Positions 23,879 to 33,227 are shown, counted from the first letter of the stretch. The stretch: DNA of 44,220 nt from JBBQZO01 sp038207625 (GCA_038207625.1 JBBQZO010000043.1:1-44220); one strand, 5' to 3'. Notes: a model not told the origin generated them from the letters alone. Numbers and translations: made by a program.

Positions 23879-24628
23879 ATGAAAGTCTTGGTACCCGTCA
23901 AACGCGTGGTCGACTACAACGTTAAAGTTCGCGTCAAGTCCGACGGCAGCGGCGTTGATATTGCCAACGTCAAAATGTCGATGAACCCTTTCGACGAGAT
24001 CGCGCTCGAAGAAGCGATGCGTCTGAAGGAATCGGGCAAGGTCACCGAAGTGGTGGCCGTGTCGTGCGGCGTGACGCAGTGCCAGGAAACGCTGCGCACC
24101 GGCATGGCGATCGGCGCCGACCGGGGCATCCTGGTCGAAACCACCGCTGAACTGGAGCCGCTGGCCGTTGCCAAGCTGCTCAAGGCGCTGGCCGACAAGG
24201 AGCAACCGCAGCTGATCATCCTGGGCAAGCAAGCGATCGACGACGATTGCAATCAGACCGGCCAGATGCTGGCGGCCTTGTTGGGCTGGCCACAGGCGAC
24301 GTTCGCCTCGAAAGTCGTGCTGGAAGACGGCAAGGTTGTCGTCACGCGCGAAGTCGATGGCGGTCTGGAGACGCTGTCGTTGACGCTGCCGGCCATCATC
24401 ACCACCGACCTGCGCCTGAACGAGCCACGCTACGTGACGCTGCCGAACATCATGAAGGCGAAGAAGAAGCCGCTCGATGTCGTCAAGCCGGAAGAGCTGG
24501 GCGTCGACTGCACGCCGCGCCTGAAGACCTTGAAGGTCGTCGAGCCGGCCAAGCGTTCGGCCGGTATCAAGGTGCCTGATGTGGCGACCCTGGTTGCCAA
24601 GCTGCGCAACGAAGCCAAAGTCATCTAA
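23879..24628 (+). CDS. etfB: Electron transfer flavoprotein subunit beta
   Basis: A 249-residue EtfB/FixA. It starts MKVLVPVKRVVDYNVKVRVK, carries the family segments MNPFDEIALEEAMRLKE and GKQAIDDDCNQTGQMLAALLGWPQATF, and has the ETF-beta recognition region (LPAIITTDLRLNEPRYVTLPNIMKAKKKPLD). With EtfA it binds FAD and AMP and takes electrons from acyl-CoA dehydrogenases, passing them to ETF:quinone oxidoreductase. It is the first gene of the operon, followed after 66 bases by etfA. Confidence 0.98.
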   Translation: MKVLVPVKRVVDYNVKVRVKSDGSGVDIANVKMSMNPFDEIALEEAMRLKESGKVTEVVAVSCGVTQCQETLRTGMAIGADRGILVETTAELEPLAVAKLLKALADKEQPQLIILGKQAIDDDCNQTGQMLAALLGWPQATFASKVVLEDGKVVVTREVDGGLETLSLTLPAIITTDLRLNEPRYVTLPNIMKAKKKPLDVVKPEELGVDCTPRLKTLKVVEPAKRSAGIKVPDVATLVAKLRNEAKVI

Positions 24629-24694
24629 GCGGCATAGTCCGAACAAATAATTGGGCCGCCGGCGTGACCGGCTGCCGTCAAATGAGGAAACAAC

Positions 24695-25627
24695 ATGGTC
24701 GCATTAGTTATTGCTGAACACGACAACGCTTCGCTCAAGGGAAGCACCTACAACACCATCACCGCGGCGATTGCCTGCGGTGGCGACGTCCACGTGCTGG
24801 TCGCTGGCAGCAACTGCGGCGCCGCCGCAAGCGCTGCTGCGCAAATTGCCGGCGTGGCCAAAGTGCTGGTGGCAGATGCCGCCCACTTCGCCGATGGTCT
24901 GGCCGAAAACGTCGCCGCGCAAGCGCTGGCGTTGGCGTCCGCCTATTCGCACATCCTCGCTCCGGCCACCGCCTACGGCAAAAACATCCTGCCACGCGTG
25001 GCCGCTGTGCTGGACGTCGGTCAGATTTCGGAAATCACCAAGGTCGATGCACCGGACACGTTCGAGCGTCCGATCTACGCCGGTAACGCGATCGCCACCG
25101 TGCAGTCGACGGACGCTGTCAAGGTCATCACCGTGCGCAGCACCGGTTTTGACGCCGCCGCCGCCACCGGCGGTTCGGCCGCCATCGAAGCCGTTGCCGC
25201 CGTGGCCGATTCGGGCAAGTCGTCGTTTGTGTCGCGCGAAGTGGCCAAGTCGGACCGCCCAGAGCTGACCGCCGCCAAGATCATCGTCTCCGGTGGTCGC
25301 GGCATGGGTTCGGCCGACGCCTTCAAGGTGCTGGAACCCTTGGCCGACAAGCTTGGCGCGGCAATGGGTGCTTCGCGCGCCGCCGTCGACGCCGGCTTCG
25401 TGCCCAACGACTGGCAAGTTGGCCAGACCGGCAAGATCGTCGCGCCGTCGCTGTACATCGCCGTCGGTATCTCCGGCGCGATCCAGCATCTGGCCGGCAT
25501 GAAGGATTCGAAGACCATCGTGGCCATCAACAAGGATCCGGAAGCGCCGATTTTCTCGGTGGCCGACTACGGCATCGTGGGCGACCTGTTCGAGATCGTC
25601 CCTGAGCTGGTCAAAGAACTGGGCTAA
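24695..25627 (+). CDS. etfA: Electron transfer flavoprotein subunit alpha
   Basis: A 310-residue EtfA/FixB, the FAD-carrying subunit. The C-terminal FAD domain shows SGGRGMGSADAF, ASRAAVDAGFVPNDWQVGQTGK, GISGAIQHLAGM and the final AINKDPEAPIFSVADYGIVGDL segment. An AGGA SD precedes the ATG. It forms the heterodimer with EtfB and is transcribed with it. A terminator follows within 36 bases of the stop. Confidence 0.98.
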   Translation: MVALVIAEHDNASLKGSTYNTITAAIACGGDVHVLVAGSNCGAAASAAAQIAGVAKVLVADAAHFADGLAENVAAQALALASAYSHILAPATAYGKNILPRVAAVLDVGQISEITKVDAPDTFERPIYAGNAIATVQSTDAVKVITVRSTGFDAAAATGGSAAIEAVAAVADSGKSSFVSREVAKSDRPELTAAKIIVSGGRGMGSADAFKVLEPLADKLGAAMGASRAAVDAGFVPNDWQVGQTGKIVAPSLYIAVGISGAIQHLAGMKDSKTIVAINKDPEAPIFSVADYGIVGDLFEIVPELVKELG

Positions 25628-25662
25628 TTTCCGTCCACACGACAATTTAAAATAATGAAACG

Positions 25663-25712
25663 AGCCACGCCGGTCCGACGCACACAGTGCCGGACCCCGT
25701 GGCTTGTTTTTT
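25663..25712 (+). terminator. Intrinsic terminator after etfA
   Basis: A long interrupted stem, AGCCACG (25663-25669) with CGTGGCT (25698-25704) and an inner GGTCCG/CGGACC pairing, is followed by TG and TTTTTT (25707-25712). The SD of the next gene (AGGAGA) begins directly after the T-run, so read-through may feed the dehydrogenase gene. Confidence 0.85.
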
Positions 25713-25723
25713 AGGAGAGCACG

Positions 25724-27514
25724 ATGAGTTATACCGCCCCACTGAAAGACATCCGCTTCGTGATGAACGAGCTCGCTGGCCTGGCCGCCGTCAACGCGCT
25801 GCCCGGTTGCGACGATGCGACCCCGGACACAGTCGACGCCGTGCTGGAAGAGAATGCGAAATTTTGCGCCAGTGTCGTCGCGCCGCTGAATCATGCGGGC
25901 GACAAGGAGCCCAGCTTCTGGCACGACGGCCAGGTCACGACCGCCAAGGGCTTCAAGGATGCCTTCAAGGCCTTCGCCGAAGCTGGCTGGCAGGGCGTGC
26001 AGCATCCGACCGAGTTCGGCGGCCACGGCCTGCCCAAGCTGGTTGCTACGCCGTGTATCGAAATGCTCAATTCGGCCAATGTGTCGTTCGCGCTGGTGGC
26101 GCTGTTGTCGGACGGCGCGATCGAAGCGCTGCTGACGGCCGGCTCGGCGGCGCAGAAAGCGACCTATCTGGAGCCTTTGATCGCGGGCAGATGGACCGGC
26201 ACGATGAACCTGACCGAGCCGCAAGCGGGCTCGGACCTGGCGGCCGTGCGCACCCGCGCCGTGCCGCAGGGCGACGGCACGTACAAGGTGTTCGGCACCA
26301 AGATCTTCATCACCTACGGCGAACACGACATGGCCGAGAACATCGTCCACCTGGTGCTGGCGCGCACGCCCGATGCTCCGGCCGGCGTGAAAGGCATCTC
26401 GCTGTTCGTGGTCCCCAAATTCATGGTCAACGCCGACGGCACGCTGGGCGCGCGCAATGACGCGCATTGCGTGTCGATCGAACACAAGCTGGGCATCAAG
26501 GCCAGTCCGACCGCCGTGCTGCAGTTTGGCGACCATGGCGGCGCCGTCGGCACGCTGGTGGGCGAAGAAAACCGTGGCCTGGAATACATGTTTATCATGA
26601 TGAACGCGGCCCGCTTCGGCGTGGGCCTGCAGGGCATCGGCCTGGCCGAGCGCTCGTACCAGCAAGCGGTCGCCTTTGCCAAGGACCGCGTGCAGTCGCG
26701 CGATCTGGCGGGTTCCGCCGGTCCGGTGTCTATCATCCACCATCCGGACGTGCGCCGCATGTTGATGTCGATGCGCTCGCAAACCGAGGCCGCGCGCGCG
26801 CTGGCCTATGTGGGCGCGGCCATCAGCGACGTGGCGCACCACCACGCCGACGCTGCCACCCGCGCGGCCAACCTGGCGGTCTATGAATATCTGGTGCCGG
26901 TCATCAAAGGCTGGTCCACCGAGATGTCGCAAGACGTCACGCGTGACGGCGTGCAGGTGCATGGCGGCATGGGCTTCATCGAAGAAACCGGCGCCGCCCA
27001 GCACTACCGCGACGCCAAGATCCTGACGATCTACGAAGGCACCACGGCGATCCAGGCCAATGACCTGGTCGGTCGCAAGACGGTGCGCGACGGCGGCGCG
27101 GTGGCGCGTTCGATCATCGCCCAAGTGCGCGCCACCGAAGCGCAGTTGGCCGAGCAGACGGGCGCCGACTTCGTGGCGATCCGCAAGCAGCTCGCCGAAG
27201 GCAGTGCCGCGTTGGAGGCGGTCGTCGAGTACGTCGCCAACAGCATGAAGTCGGACATCAAGGCCGTGTTTGCCGGCAGCGTGCTGTACCTGAATCTGGC
27301 CGGCATCGTGCTGGGCGGCTGGCAGATGGCGCGCGCCGCCTTGATCGCGCAACAGAAGCTGGACGCGGGCGACAGCGATGCCGCCTTCTACAGCGCCAAG
27401 ATTGCCACGGCGCGCTTCTTCGCCGACCACATCCTGTCGCAGGCTTCTGGCCTGCGCACGGCGATCATCGACGGCAGCGCCGGTGTGCTGGCACTGAGCG
27501 AAGACCAGTTCTAA
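25724..27514 (+). CDS. Acyl-CoA dehydrogenase (long form, with C-terminal extension domain)
   Basis: A 596-residue flavoenzyme that puts a double bond into acyl-CoA and hands electrons to ETF. The usual N-terminal, middle (MNLTEPQAGSDLAAVRTRA, KIFITYGEHDM) and C-terminal domains are present, with QVHGGMGFIEE and the catalytic Glu in TIYEGTTAIQANDL. An extra C-terminal domain makes it longer than the ~380-residue family core, as in DmdC-like and long FadE-type enzymes. The substrate cannot be read from sequence. It follows etfBA, a common functional neighbourhood, and ends in a strong terminator. Confidence 0.95.
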   Translation: MSYTAPLKDIRFVMNELAGLAAVNALPGCDDATPDTVDAVLEENAKFCASVVAPLNHAGDKEPSFWHDGQVTTAKGFKDAFKAFAEAGWQGVQHPTEFGGHGLPKLVATPCIEMLNSANVSFALVALLSDGAIEALLTAGSAAQKATYLEPLIAGRWTGTMNLTEPQAGSDLAAVRTRAVPQGDGTYKVFGTKIFITYGEHDMAENIVHLVLARTPDAPAGVKGISLFVVPKFMVNADGTLGARNDAHCVSIEHKLGIKASPTAVLQFGDHGGAVGTLVGEENRGLEYMFIMMNAARFGVGLQGIGLAERSYQQAVAFAKDRVQSRDLAGSAGPVSIIHHPDVRRMLMSMRSQTEAARALAYVGAAISDVAHHHADAATRAANLAVYEYLVPVIKGWSTEMSQDVTRDGVQVHGGMGFIEETGAAQHYRDAKILTIYEGTTAIQANDLVGRKTVRDGGAVARSIIAQVRATEAQLAEQTGADFVAIRKQLAEGSAALEAVVEYVANSMKSDIKAVFAGSVLYLNLAGIVLGGWQMARAALIAQQKLDAGDSDAAFYSAKIATARFFADHILSQASGLRTAIIDGSAGVLALSEDQF

Positions 27515-27532
27515 CTCGCTTCGGATGCACCG

Positions 27533-27567
27533 AAAAAATGGCAGGCTTCGGCCTGCCATTTTTTTTT
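27533..27567 (+). terminator. Strong intrinsic terminator with UUCG loop
   Basis: A perfect 9-bp stem, ATGGCAGGC and GCCTGCCAT, is closed by a TTCG tetraloop, with A6 before and T9 after. It ends the acyl-CoA dehydrogenase transcript, and the A-tract gives it terminator form on the minus strand as well. Confidence 0.95.
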
Positions 27568-27752
27568 ACGCCAACGACCTTGGACAGGCGATTGCGGCGG
27601 CACTCGACAAACGGCGTCAAATGCGCCAGTGTGTCGGCTGGAGCGTTATCCGCGCTGCGCCCGGATGGCGCGCGGACAGCGAATGCGCGGCGCGATGCAC
27701 ACGGGGCGGCGCCGCACTGACGAATTGAATGCCTCGGAAAGCGCCATACACC

Positions 27753-29132
27753 ATGAAAAAACTATCCGCCCTGGTCGCCGGACTCTGTCTGGCCGGCTTT
27801 GTCAGCAGTGCCGGCGCCGCCACGACGAACCCGATCGATCAATTTATCGCCGCCTACAGCAAGGCCTATACCGAACTTGGTTTGGGCGAAGACATGGAAC
27901 TGTCTTACGTCAAGAATATCGAGCACCTTGTGCAGCACACCGATGTGGGGCGCGAGAAGCGTGTCTTCGGCGTGCTGACAGCGCAACTGAACGCGCTCGA
28001 CGCGCGCACTGGCACGCCGTGTCAGCAGCTGCAGCTGCAGCAGATTGGCTTCGAGCTGGCGTTAAACGAGCAAAAACTGGCCGTGCTCGAACCCTACCTC
28101 GCGCTGGGCAAGCAGGCCGTCCTGTCCGGCAAAGGGCTGGCCAATACCAGCCTGGGCAAACAGTGGTATGCCTATTTCCGCAAGGCCTGGCTGACCATGG
28201 ACAGCACGCCCGAGGCACTGGCGGCGATGGGCCAGTCGGAATTGGACAACGCGATCGCGCGCTACCGCGTGCTGCAGGCGCGCATGGGTTACGCCGGGCG
28301 CGACCAGGCATTTGCCGCCTACCTCGATAGCCCCGCGTTCATTTTTGCGGGCGACACGACCCCGCAGGCGGACTACGAGACGCGTCAGGCGATCGTCTAC
28401 CAGAACCTGGGTAAGCTGTTCCTGCCGACGTCGATCGCGCCGCCGCTGATCCGCCAGTCCAATCGGGGCCTCGATTTCCCTGCCGACGGTTATTACGAGC
28501 CGGACCAGCTGACCTTCTATTTCAACAAGGCCAGAAGCGGCTACCAGCGCCGCAACATCGACTGGCTGCTGCTGCACGAGAGCACCCCGGGCCACCACTA
28601 TCAGGGACGCTACGCGCTGGAGCGGCGCGGTTGCCCGACCGGCCTGCCGCACGAGTTCTATTCCGCTTTTGCCGAAGGGTGGGGCGCTTACGTCGAGGAA
28701 TTCGGCGCCCAGCTGGGGCTGTTCAAGAACGATTCGGATGCGCTGGGTGCGGTCGAGTGGGACCTGGTGCGCTCGATTCGGGTGGTGCTCGACGTGGGCA
28801 TCAACGAGCAAGGCTGGAGCGAGGCGCAGGCCAGGGATTACTGGAAACGCAAGCTGCCGATGCTGCCCGCACTGGCCGAACGCGAGATCGCGCGCGTGCG
28901 CAACTGGCCGGTGCAGGCCATCACCTACAAGCAGGGCTCGGTATTGCTGCGCCAGTTGCGCAGTGCCGCCCAGGCGCGCGAAGGGGCCAGCTTCGACATC
29001 CGCGTGTTCCACGACAGCGTGCTCAAAAATGGCCCGGTGCCGCTGGCGCTGCTGGCCGAGATGGTGCAAAACAGCACACCATCAAGCGCGCTGGCGCCCA
29101 ATCCGGATAAACGCAGTCCTGCGCGCGAGTGA
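27753..29132 (+). CDS. DUF885 family exported peptidase-like protein
   Basis: A 459-residue protein with signal peptide MKKLSALVAGLCLAGFVSSAGA. The DUF885 hallmark H275-E-S-T-P-G-H-H282 (a gluzincin-like zinc site) is intact, followed by a likely third ligand in FAEGWGAYVEEFG. Nearby segments YYEPDQLTFYFN and AITYKQGSVLLRQLR also fit. The family is often annotated as uncharacterised or as a putative zinc carboxypeptidase-type enzyme. The ATG at 27753 is preferred over the one at 27729 because the signal peptide begins there, though the SD is weak. It is separated from the upstream gene by a strong terminator. Confidence 0.9.
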   Translation: MKKLSALVAGLCLAGFVSSAGAATTNPIDQFIAAYSKAYTELGLGEDMELSYVKNIEHLVQHTDVGREKRVFGVLTAQLNALDARTGTPCQQLQLQQIGFELALNEQKLAVLEPYLALGKQAVLSGKGLANTSLGKQWYAYFRKAWLTMDSTPEALAAMGQSELDNAIARYRVLQARMGYAGRDQAFAAYLDSPAFIFAGDTTPQADYETRQAIVYQNLGKLFLPTSIAPPLIRQSNRGLDFPADGYYEPDQLTFYFNKARSGYQRRNIDWLLLHESTPGHHYQGRYALERRGCPTGLPHEFYSAFAEGWGAYVEEFGAQLGLFKNDSDALGAVEWDLVRSIRVVLDVGINEQGWSEAQARDYWKRKLPMLPALAEREIARVRNWPVQAITYKQGSVLLRQLRSAAQAREGASFDIRVFHDSVLKNGPVPLALLAEMVQNSTPSSALAPNPDKRSPARE

Positions 29133-29316
29133 GTTCGCCTGCTCGGACGGGTTCGGCGTGGGGGAGCGACTGCGCGCGGGGCGTTCGCACGTCGTGAACT
29201 GGCCAACGCAAAGGGCAGCACAGCAAACGCATCAACGACAAATGGCGCGTGTGCTTTGTCTGGACTTCACACGGGCCGATCGATGTTGAATTCGTGGACG
29301 ATCAATGAGTGAGTGT

Positions 29317-29343
29317 GGTGCTCAGCGTGCGACGCCGAGCACC
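29317..29343 (-). terminator. Hairpin downstream of the glycine-zipper gene, no T-run
   Basis: GGTGCTC-A-GCGT and ACGC-C-GAGCACC form an 11-bp stem with one mismatch and a 3-base loop, 13 bases past the stop of the minus-strand gene. No U-run follows. It may be a Rho-assisted end or an mRNA-stabilising structure between two convergent genes. Confidence 0.45.
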
Positions 29344-29356
29344 AGGAATGGCGTAG

Positions 29357-29971
29357 TTAGTGACGCACGATGCTGCTGCCAGCGTTCTTGACTTTGTCGC
29401 CGTTGATGAACGGTGGCTCTTTATCGAACGTAAAAGTACCCTGATTGCCGTTCTCGTATTGCACGGTGACGGTCCAGAACTTGGTGGTGTTCATTTTCTC
29501 TTCGATCTTCTTGCCGGCGTAGGCGCCGCCTGCTGCCGCCGCGATGGTGGCCAGATCCTTGCCGGTACCGCCGCCAACTTGATGGCCCAGCAGAGCGCCG
29601 GCCACGCCGCCGGCGACGACGCCGACCGCGCCGCTGTCGCCCGCTTTTTCACCCTCGGTGATGCTGATCACCTTGCCGCAATCGGCGCAGACGGGGGCGT
29701 TCGATTTGCCCGCTTTGGCCGGCGCGGCGCTGGCGAGTTTCAGGTTGGTCTTGGCCGTGGCCAGCGCCTTGTTGTATTCGCTCTTGGCATCGCGCGCGCA
29801 TTGCATGCGCGCCGACGCGTCGGCTTCACCGGCGCAGATTTTCTTGTCGTCCGCGTAGCGGGTGGCCGCTTGCTTGTTTGCCAGCGTAAATTCTTGTTTC
29901 GGTGTCTGGGCATGGGCCGAGGCGATCATGCCGCAAGCAAGCAGGGCAAGGACGAGTGGTTGTTTTTTCAT
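29357..29971 (-). CDS. Glycine-zipper 2TM domain envelope protein
   Basis: A 204-residue exported protein with signal peptide MKKQPLVLALLACGMIASAHA. A charged helical region with a Cys pair (KKICAGEADASARMQCARDAK) follows. A second Cys pair lies in VCADCGKV, and the glycine-zipper segment (GAVGVVAGGVAGALLGHQVGGG, then AAGGAYAGKKIEEKM) resembles SlyB/17-kDa antigen and OsmB-type proteins. It ends with a small beta domain. There is no lipobox Cys at the cleavage site. The start at 29971 is set by AGGAG seven bases upstream, although the frame opens at 30022. Confidence 0.85.
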   Translation of the reverse strand: MKKQPLVLALLACGMIASAHAQTPKQEFTLANKQAATRYADDKKICAGEADASARMQCARDAKSEYNKALATAKTNLKLASAAPAKAGKSNAPVCADCGKVISITEGEKAGDSGAVGVVAGGVAGALLGHQVGGGTGKDLATIAAAAGGAYAGKKIEEKMNTTKFWTVTVQYENGNQGTFTFDKEPPFINGDKVKNAGSSIVRH

Positions 29972-30178
29972 TTGATACTCCTGGTAGTGGTCAATGCAGT
30001 GCGTGCGACAATCGTGCGTCACACAAACTCACAGTGTGCTGAAAGGCGCAGTATAAATGAGATTTGCTGGCCCAATGTGGTGGCCAAGCAAGCTCTGGGC
30101 GGCGCGCGAAGGATGCGCTACACTTGCTCGGCGCTGGCGCATACCGTCGTTGCAATGCCAATCTGAAAAAGGATGGTC

Positions 30179-30943
30179 ATGAAACGGTTTCACCGAATCG
30201 TGTTCTCACTTGCCTGCCTGATGCTTGCGCCTGCCTGCGGTGCGGCCGAGTTCATGGTGCGTACCGCCGCCCAGGATAGTCAGCCGAAATTCATTCAGGC
30301 CGGCGCGCACATCGGGGGGCTGTGTGTCGATGTGCTCGCCGCCATGGCGCGCCTCGACCCGGCGCTGGCATTTAGCCCGCTGGCGCAGTTTGTGCCGTTT
30401 CCGCGCATCGAATACCTGCTCGATACCGGGGACCTGGACATGTTTTGCGGCATGGCCAAGACGGCCGAGCGGCAGGGGCATTTCGATTTCCTGGAGCCGC
30501 CAATTTACCGCACCCATGCGGTGTTTGCCGCTCGCAGCGATGACAGTATCGATGTCCGCAGTTTCGACGATGTGCGCAAACTCGGTGCCCAGGGCGTGGT
30601 GCTGGTGGTGTCGAAGACGCTGTATGCCGAGGTCGTCGCCGCCCAGCCCGGTCTGCTGTACCACGACAGCGCGACCAGTGCGACCCAGAACCTGAAACTG
30701 CTGTTGCTGGGGCGTGGACGACTGGTGTTTCATAGCGATTTCGCGCTGATGGATGAAATCCACCGCAACCATCTGGACGGACAGATCAAGCTGCTGTCGG
30801 CCCAGTTCGTGCCGGAAGGGCGCTATATCGTCGTGTCGAAAAAAGCCTCGCCGCAACTGCGCGAGCGACTCGCGGCGGTGCTCGATAAACTGCAGAAAAG
30901 CGGCGAGCTGGCGCGCATTTACCAGCGCTACAAGCCCCATTAG
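30179..30943 (+). CDS. Periplasmic substrate-binding-like protein (SBP_bac_3 family)
   Basis: A 254-residue exported protein with signal peptide MKRFHRIVFSLACLMLAPACGA. The fold pattern is that of extracellular solute-binding family 3: FMVRTAAQDSQPKF, GLCVDVLAAMARLDP, FPRIEYLLDTGDLDMFCGMAKT, and the C-terminal VSKKASPQLRERLAAVLDKLQKSGELARIYQRY. No transporter genes are adjacent, so it may be an orphan receptor or sensor-type binding protein. AAAGGA five bases before the ATG at 30179 favours this start over the one at 30173. It converges on the TM2 gene. Confidence 0.88.
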   Translation: MKRFHRIVFSLACLMLAPACGAAEFMVRTAAQDSQPKFIQAGAHIGGLCVDVLAAMARLDPALAFSPLAQFVPFPRIEYLLDTGDLDMFCGMAKTAERQGHFDFLEPPIYRTHAVFAARSDDSIDVRSFDDVRKLGAQGVVLVVSKTLYAEVVAAQPGLLYHDSATSATQNLKLLLLGRGRLVFHSDFALMDEIHRNHLDGQIKLLSAQFVPEGRYIVVSKKASPQLRERLAAVLDKLQKSGELARIYQRYKPH

Positions 30944-30981
30944 CGATCGTCATTGCCTCGCATGGTGAGCAGGCGGGCGCG

Positions 30982-31398
30982 TCAGCCGTAGGCGCCGCCC
31001 GTGTAGAGCAGATCGAACAGGCGCGACATGGTGGCAATCAGCGTCACCGCGCCCACCATTAGCGTCAGCACCAGCAGCAGCGCCAGTGGCCAGGTCGACT
31101 CCGACTGCTTGCCCGAGCCGGCGTTGTGCAGCGCGTCCCACTTGTCGTCCGGCGTCAGGCCGATCACCAGCGTCTCGATGAAGCCGGCGATGTACGACAC
31201 CAGCAGCGGCAGAATCGAATAGAACCAGTTGTGCCCGGGTGCGACCTGGGTGAGCAGCAGCGTCGCCGGGAGGCTGGCCGCATGCAGCCAGCCGATGCGG
31301 TCCTTGGTGCCGTACAGGTAGAAACGGTGCAGGCCGAGCCCGCCGGTAAGCAGTGTGAGCAGGGTGGTCAGGGCTTTGTTTTTGTGCGAGCGGGACAT
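30982..31398 (-). CDS. TM2 domain membrane protein
   Basis: A 138-residue protein that begins with a basic stretch, then LLTLLTGGLGLHRFYLYGTKDRIGWLH, the typical TM2 motif (G-x-x-G-x-H-R-F-Y-L-G-like turn between helices). Further hydrophobic segments follow (about 39-52, 61-80 and 101-125), so it has four or five membrane helices. Function unknown. It is transcribed away from rpsP and converges with the binding-protein gene with only 38 bases between. Confidence 0.88.
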   Translation of the reverse strand: MSRSHKNKALTTLLTLLTGGLGLHRFYLYGTKDRIGWLHAASLPATLLLTQVAPGHNWFYSILPLLVSYIAGFIETLVIGLTPDDKWDALHNAGSGKQSESTWPLALLLVLTLMVGAVTLIATMSRLFDLLYTGGAYG

Positions 31399-31543
31399 GG
31401 GCGGGCTTCAATGTTGCAGAAAGATGGCAGTATCGGTCAAAAGCGCCCCGCCGGCAGGACTATTTTGACAAGCGCGTTGCGGTTCGGGGCGCTTCGGGCC
31501 ATAATGCTCAATTCCGCCAAAACCCGCACCTTGTCATTAGCGC

Positions 31544-31573
31544 TTGCTGCTATGCCGCAAAGCGCGCTATAAT
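31544..31573 (+). promoter_or_regulatory. Sigma-70 promoter of the rpsP operon
   Basis: TTGCTG (31544-31549) and a perfect TATAAT (31568-31573) are separated by 18 bases, 41 bases before the rpsP ATG. This is the best promoter match in the window and fits a highly expressed ribosomal operon. Confidence 0.8.
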
Positions 31574-31613
31574 TGTCGGCTTTTTCCGCCTTGCACAACT
31601 TTTTGGAACTATT

Positions 31614-31859
31614 ATGGTCGTTATTCGTTTAGCACGTGGAGGCGCCAAGAAGCGCCCATTTTTCAACATCGTGGCAACTGATTCGCGCAATCGCCGCGAC
31701 GGTCGTTTCATCGAGCGCATCGGTTTTTACAACCCGATGGCTGCCGGTGGCGAAGTGCCACTGCGTATCACCGCAGACCGTCTGGCCTACTGGCAAGGCG
31801 TGGGCGCACAAATGTCGCCTACCGTTGCCCGTCTGGTCGCAAGCCAGCCAGCAGCGTAA
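31614..31859 (+). CDS. rpsP: 30S ribosomal protein S16
   Basis: An 81-residue S16 starting MVVIRLARGGAKKRPFFNIV, with the family continuation RDGRFIERIGFYNPM and DRLAYWQGVGAQMSPTVARL. It is the first gene of the conserved rpsP-rimM-trmD-rplS operon. It is followed without a gap by rimM. Confidence 0.99.
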   Translation: MVVIRLARGGAKKRPFFNIVATDSRNRRDGRFIERIGFYNPMAAGGEVPLRITADRLAYWQGVGAQMSPTVARLVASQPAA

Positions 31860-32429
31860 TTGACTGTTTCAGGTTTGACCGCTTCTAGCGCATCCGGGGT
31901 GCAAGTCCCCGACGATCTGACTCCGGTCGGATACGTGTCCGGCCCCTACGGGGTGGCCGGTATGATACGGGTAAAACCGTTTTCTGATGACGCCGATGCA
32001 TTGCTGAACGTGCAAACCTGGTGGCTGGATAAACCCAGTCTGCATGCCGTCACCGCGCGGCACGCAAAACTACACGGCGGCGACGTCGTGGTCCAGTTGC
32101 CTGAAGTGGTGGGGCGGGACGCAGCAGAGGCGCTCAAGGGCGCATCCGTGCAGGTCTCGCGCAGCCAGTTTCCCCAGCTGTCGACCGACGAATTTTACTG
32201 GTCCGATCTGATCGGGCTGGCAGTCGAGAATTTACAGGGTGAAGCCTTAGGGCAGGTCACCGACATGATGCACAACGGCGCGCAATCGATTTTGCGGATC
32301 ACGCCGGTCGCACAAGCTACCGATGAAGCCAAGGCGCCTGAGCGCTTGATTCCTTTCGTCGATCAGTTCGTCAAGACCGTCGAGCTAGCCAACAAGAAAA
32401 TTACTGTGGACTGGGGTCTGGACTATTGA
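31860..32429 (+). CDS. rimM: Ribosome maturation factor RimM
   Basis: A 189-residue 16S processing factor. The N-terminal barrel (VGYVSGPYGVAGMIRVKPFSDDADALL) is followed by a PRC-barrel (EFYWSDLIGLAVENLQGEALGQV) and the C-terminal LIPFVDQFVKTVELANKKITVDWGLDY. The start is a TTG directly after the rpsP stop. No ATG is available before the conserved core, and the only other candidate is a GTG at 31899. Coupled re-initiation from rpsP is likely because no SD is clear. Confidence 0.96.
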   Translation: MTVSGLTASSASGVQVPDDLTPVGYVSGPYGVAGMIRVKPFSDDADALLNVQTWWLDKPSLHAVTARHAKLHGGDVVVQLPEVVGRDAAEALKGASVQVSRSQFPQLSTDEFYWSDLIGLAVENLQGEALGQVTDMMHNGAQSILRITPVAQATDEAKAPERLIPFVDQFVKTVELANKKITVDWGLDY

Positions 32430-32480
32430 GCGCTTGCGCTTGGGTTCCTGACATCGGTTTGCGCATGAAGCGAGACAACG

Positions 32481-33227
32481 ATGCAATTTGACGTCGTCAG
32501 CTTGTTTCCCGAAATGTTTTCCGCATTGACGCAGTCGGGCGTGACCCGGCGCGCTTTCGAGCAGCAGCGCTGGAATCTGTCGCTGTGGAATCCACGCGAT
32601 TTCACCACCGACAATCACCGCACCGTGGATGACCGCCCTTACGGCGGCGGCCCCGGCATGGTGATGATGGCGCGCCCGCTGGAAGCGGCGATCACTGCGG
32701 CGAAACAGCGCCAGCTCGCGGCCGGCTTGCCCAGCCCGCGCGTGGTGTTCATGTCGCCGCAAGGTCGCGCATTGACGCATCAGCGCGTGATGGAATTGAA
32801 GAACGAGCCGGGCCTGGTCGTGCTGTGCGGTCGCTACGAAGCGGTCGACCAGCGCCTGATCGAGCGTTGCGTCGACGAGGAAATCAGTCTGGGCGACTTC
32901 GTGCTGTCCGGCGGCGAATTGCCGGCGATGGCGCTGATGGATGCGGTGGTGCGGCAGTTGCCGGGCGTGTTGCATGACGACGCGTCGGCGGTCGAAGACA
33001 GCTTTGTCAACGGCCTGCTCGACTCGCCCCATTACACCCGGCCCGACAGCTACGAAGGCGTGCCTGTGCCGCCGGTGCTGATGGGCGGGAACCACGCCGA
33101 GATTGAAAAATGGCGTCGCCAGCGCATGCTGGAAGCGACCCGGGCCAAGCGGCCCGACCTTTTGGCGTCGGCCCGCGCAAGCGGCCTGCTGACGAAGGCG
33201 GACGAAAAGTTTTTGGCAGGCTCGTAA
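32481..33227 (+). CDS. trmD: tRNA (guanine-N1)-methyltransferase
   Basis: A 248-residue TrmD that methylates G37 of tRNAs with G36 and keeps reading frame. The start MQFDVVSLFPEMFSALTQSG and the trefoil-knot AdoMet site (VVLCGRYEAVDQRLIE, DFVLSGGELPAMALMDAVVRQLPGVL) are intact, as is RPYGGGPGMVM. It is the third gene of the operon. Confidence 0.99.
   Translation: MQFDVVSLFPEMFSALTQSGVTRRAFEQQRWNLSLWNPRDFTTDNHRTVDDRPYGGGPGMVMMARPLEAAITAAKQRQLAAGLPSPRVVFMSPQGRALTHQRVMELKNEPGLVVLCGRYEAVDQRLIERCVDEEISLGDFVLSGGELPAMALMDAVVRQLPGVLHDDASAVEDSFVNGLLDSPHYTRPDSYEGVPVPPVLMGGNHAEIEKWRRQRMLEATRAKRPDLLASARASGLLTKADEKFLAGS

Noticed and set aside
24704..27559. A 951-codon minus-strand open frame opposite etfA and the acyl-CoA dehydrogenase
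   Set aside because: It is an antisense shadow caused by high third-position GC; the plus-strand genes are clear family members.
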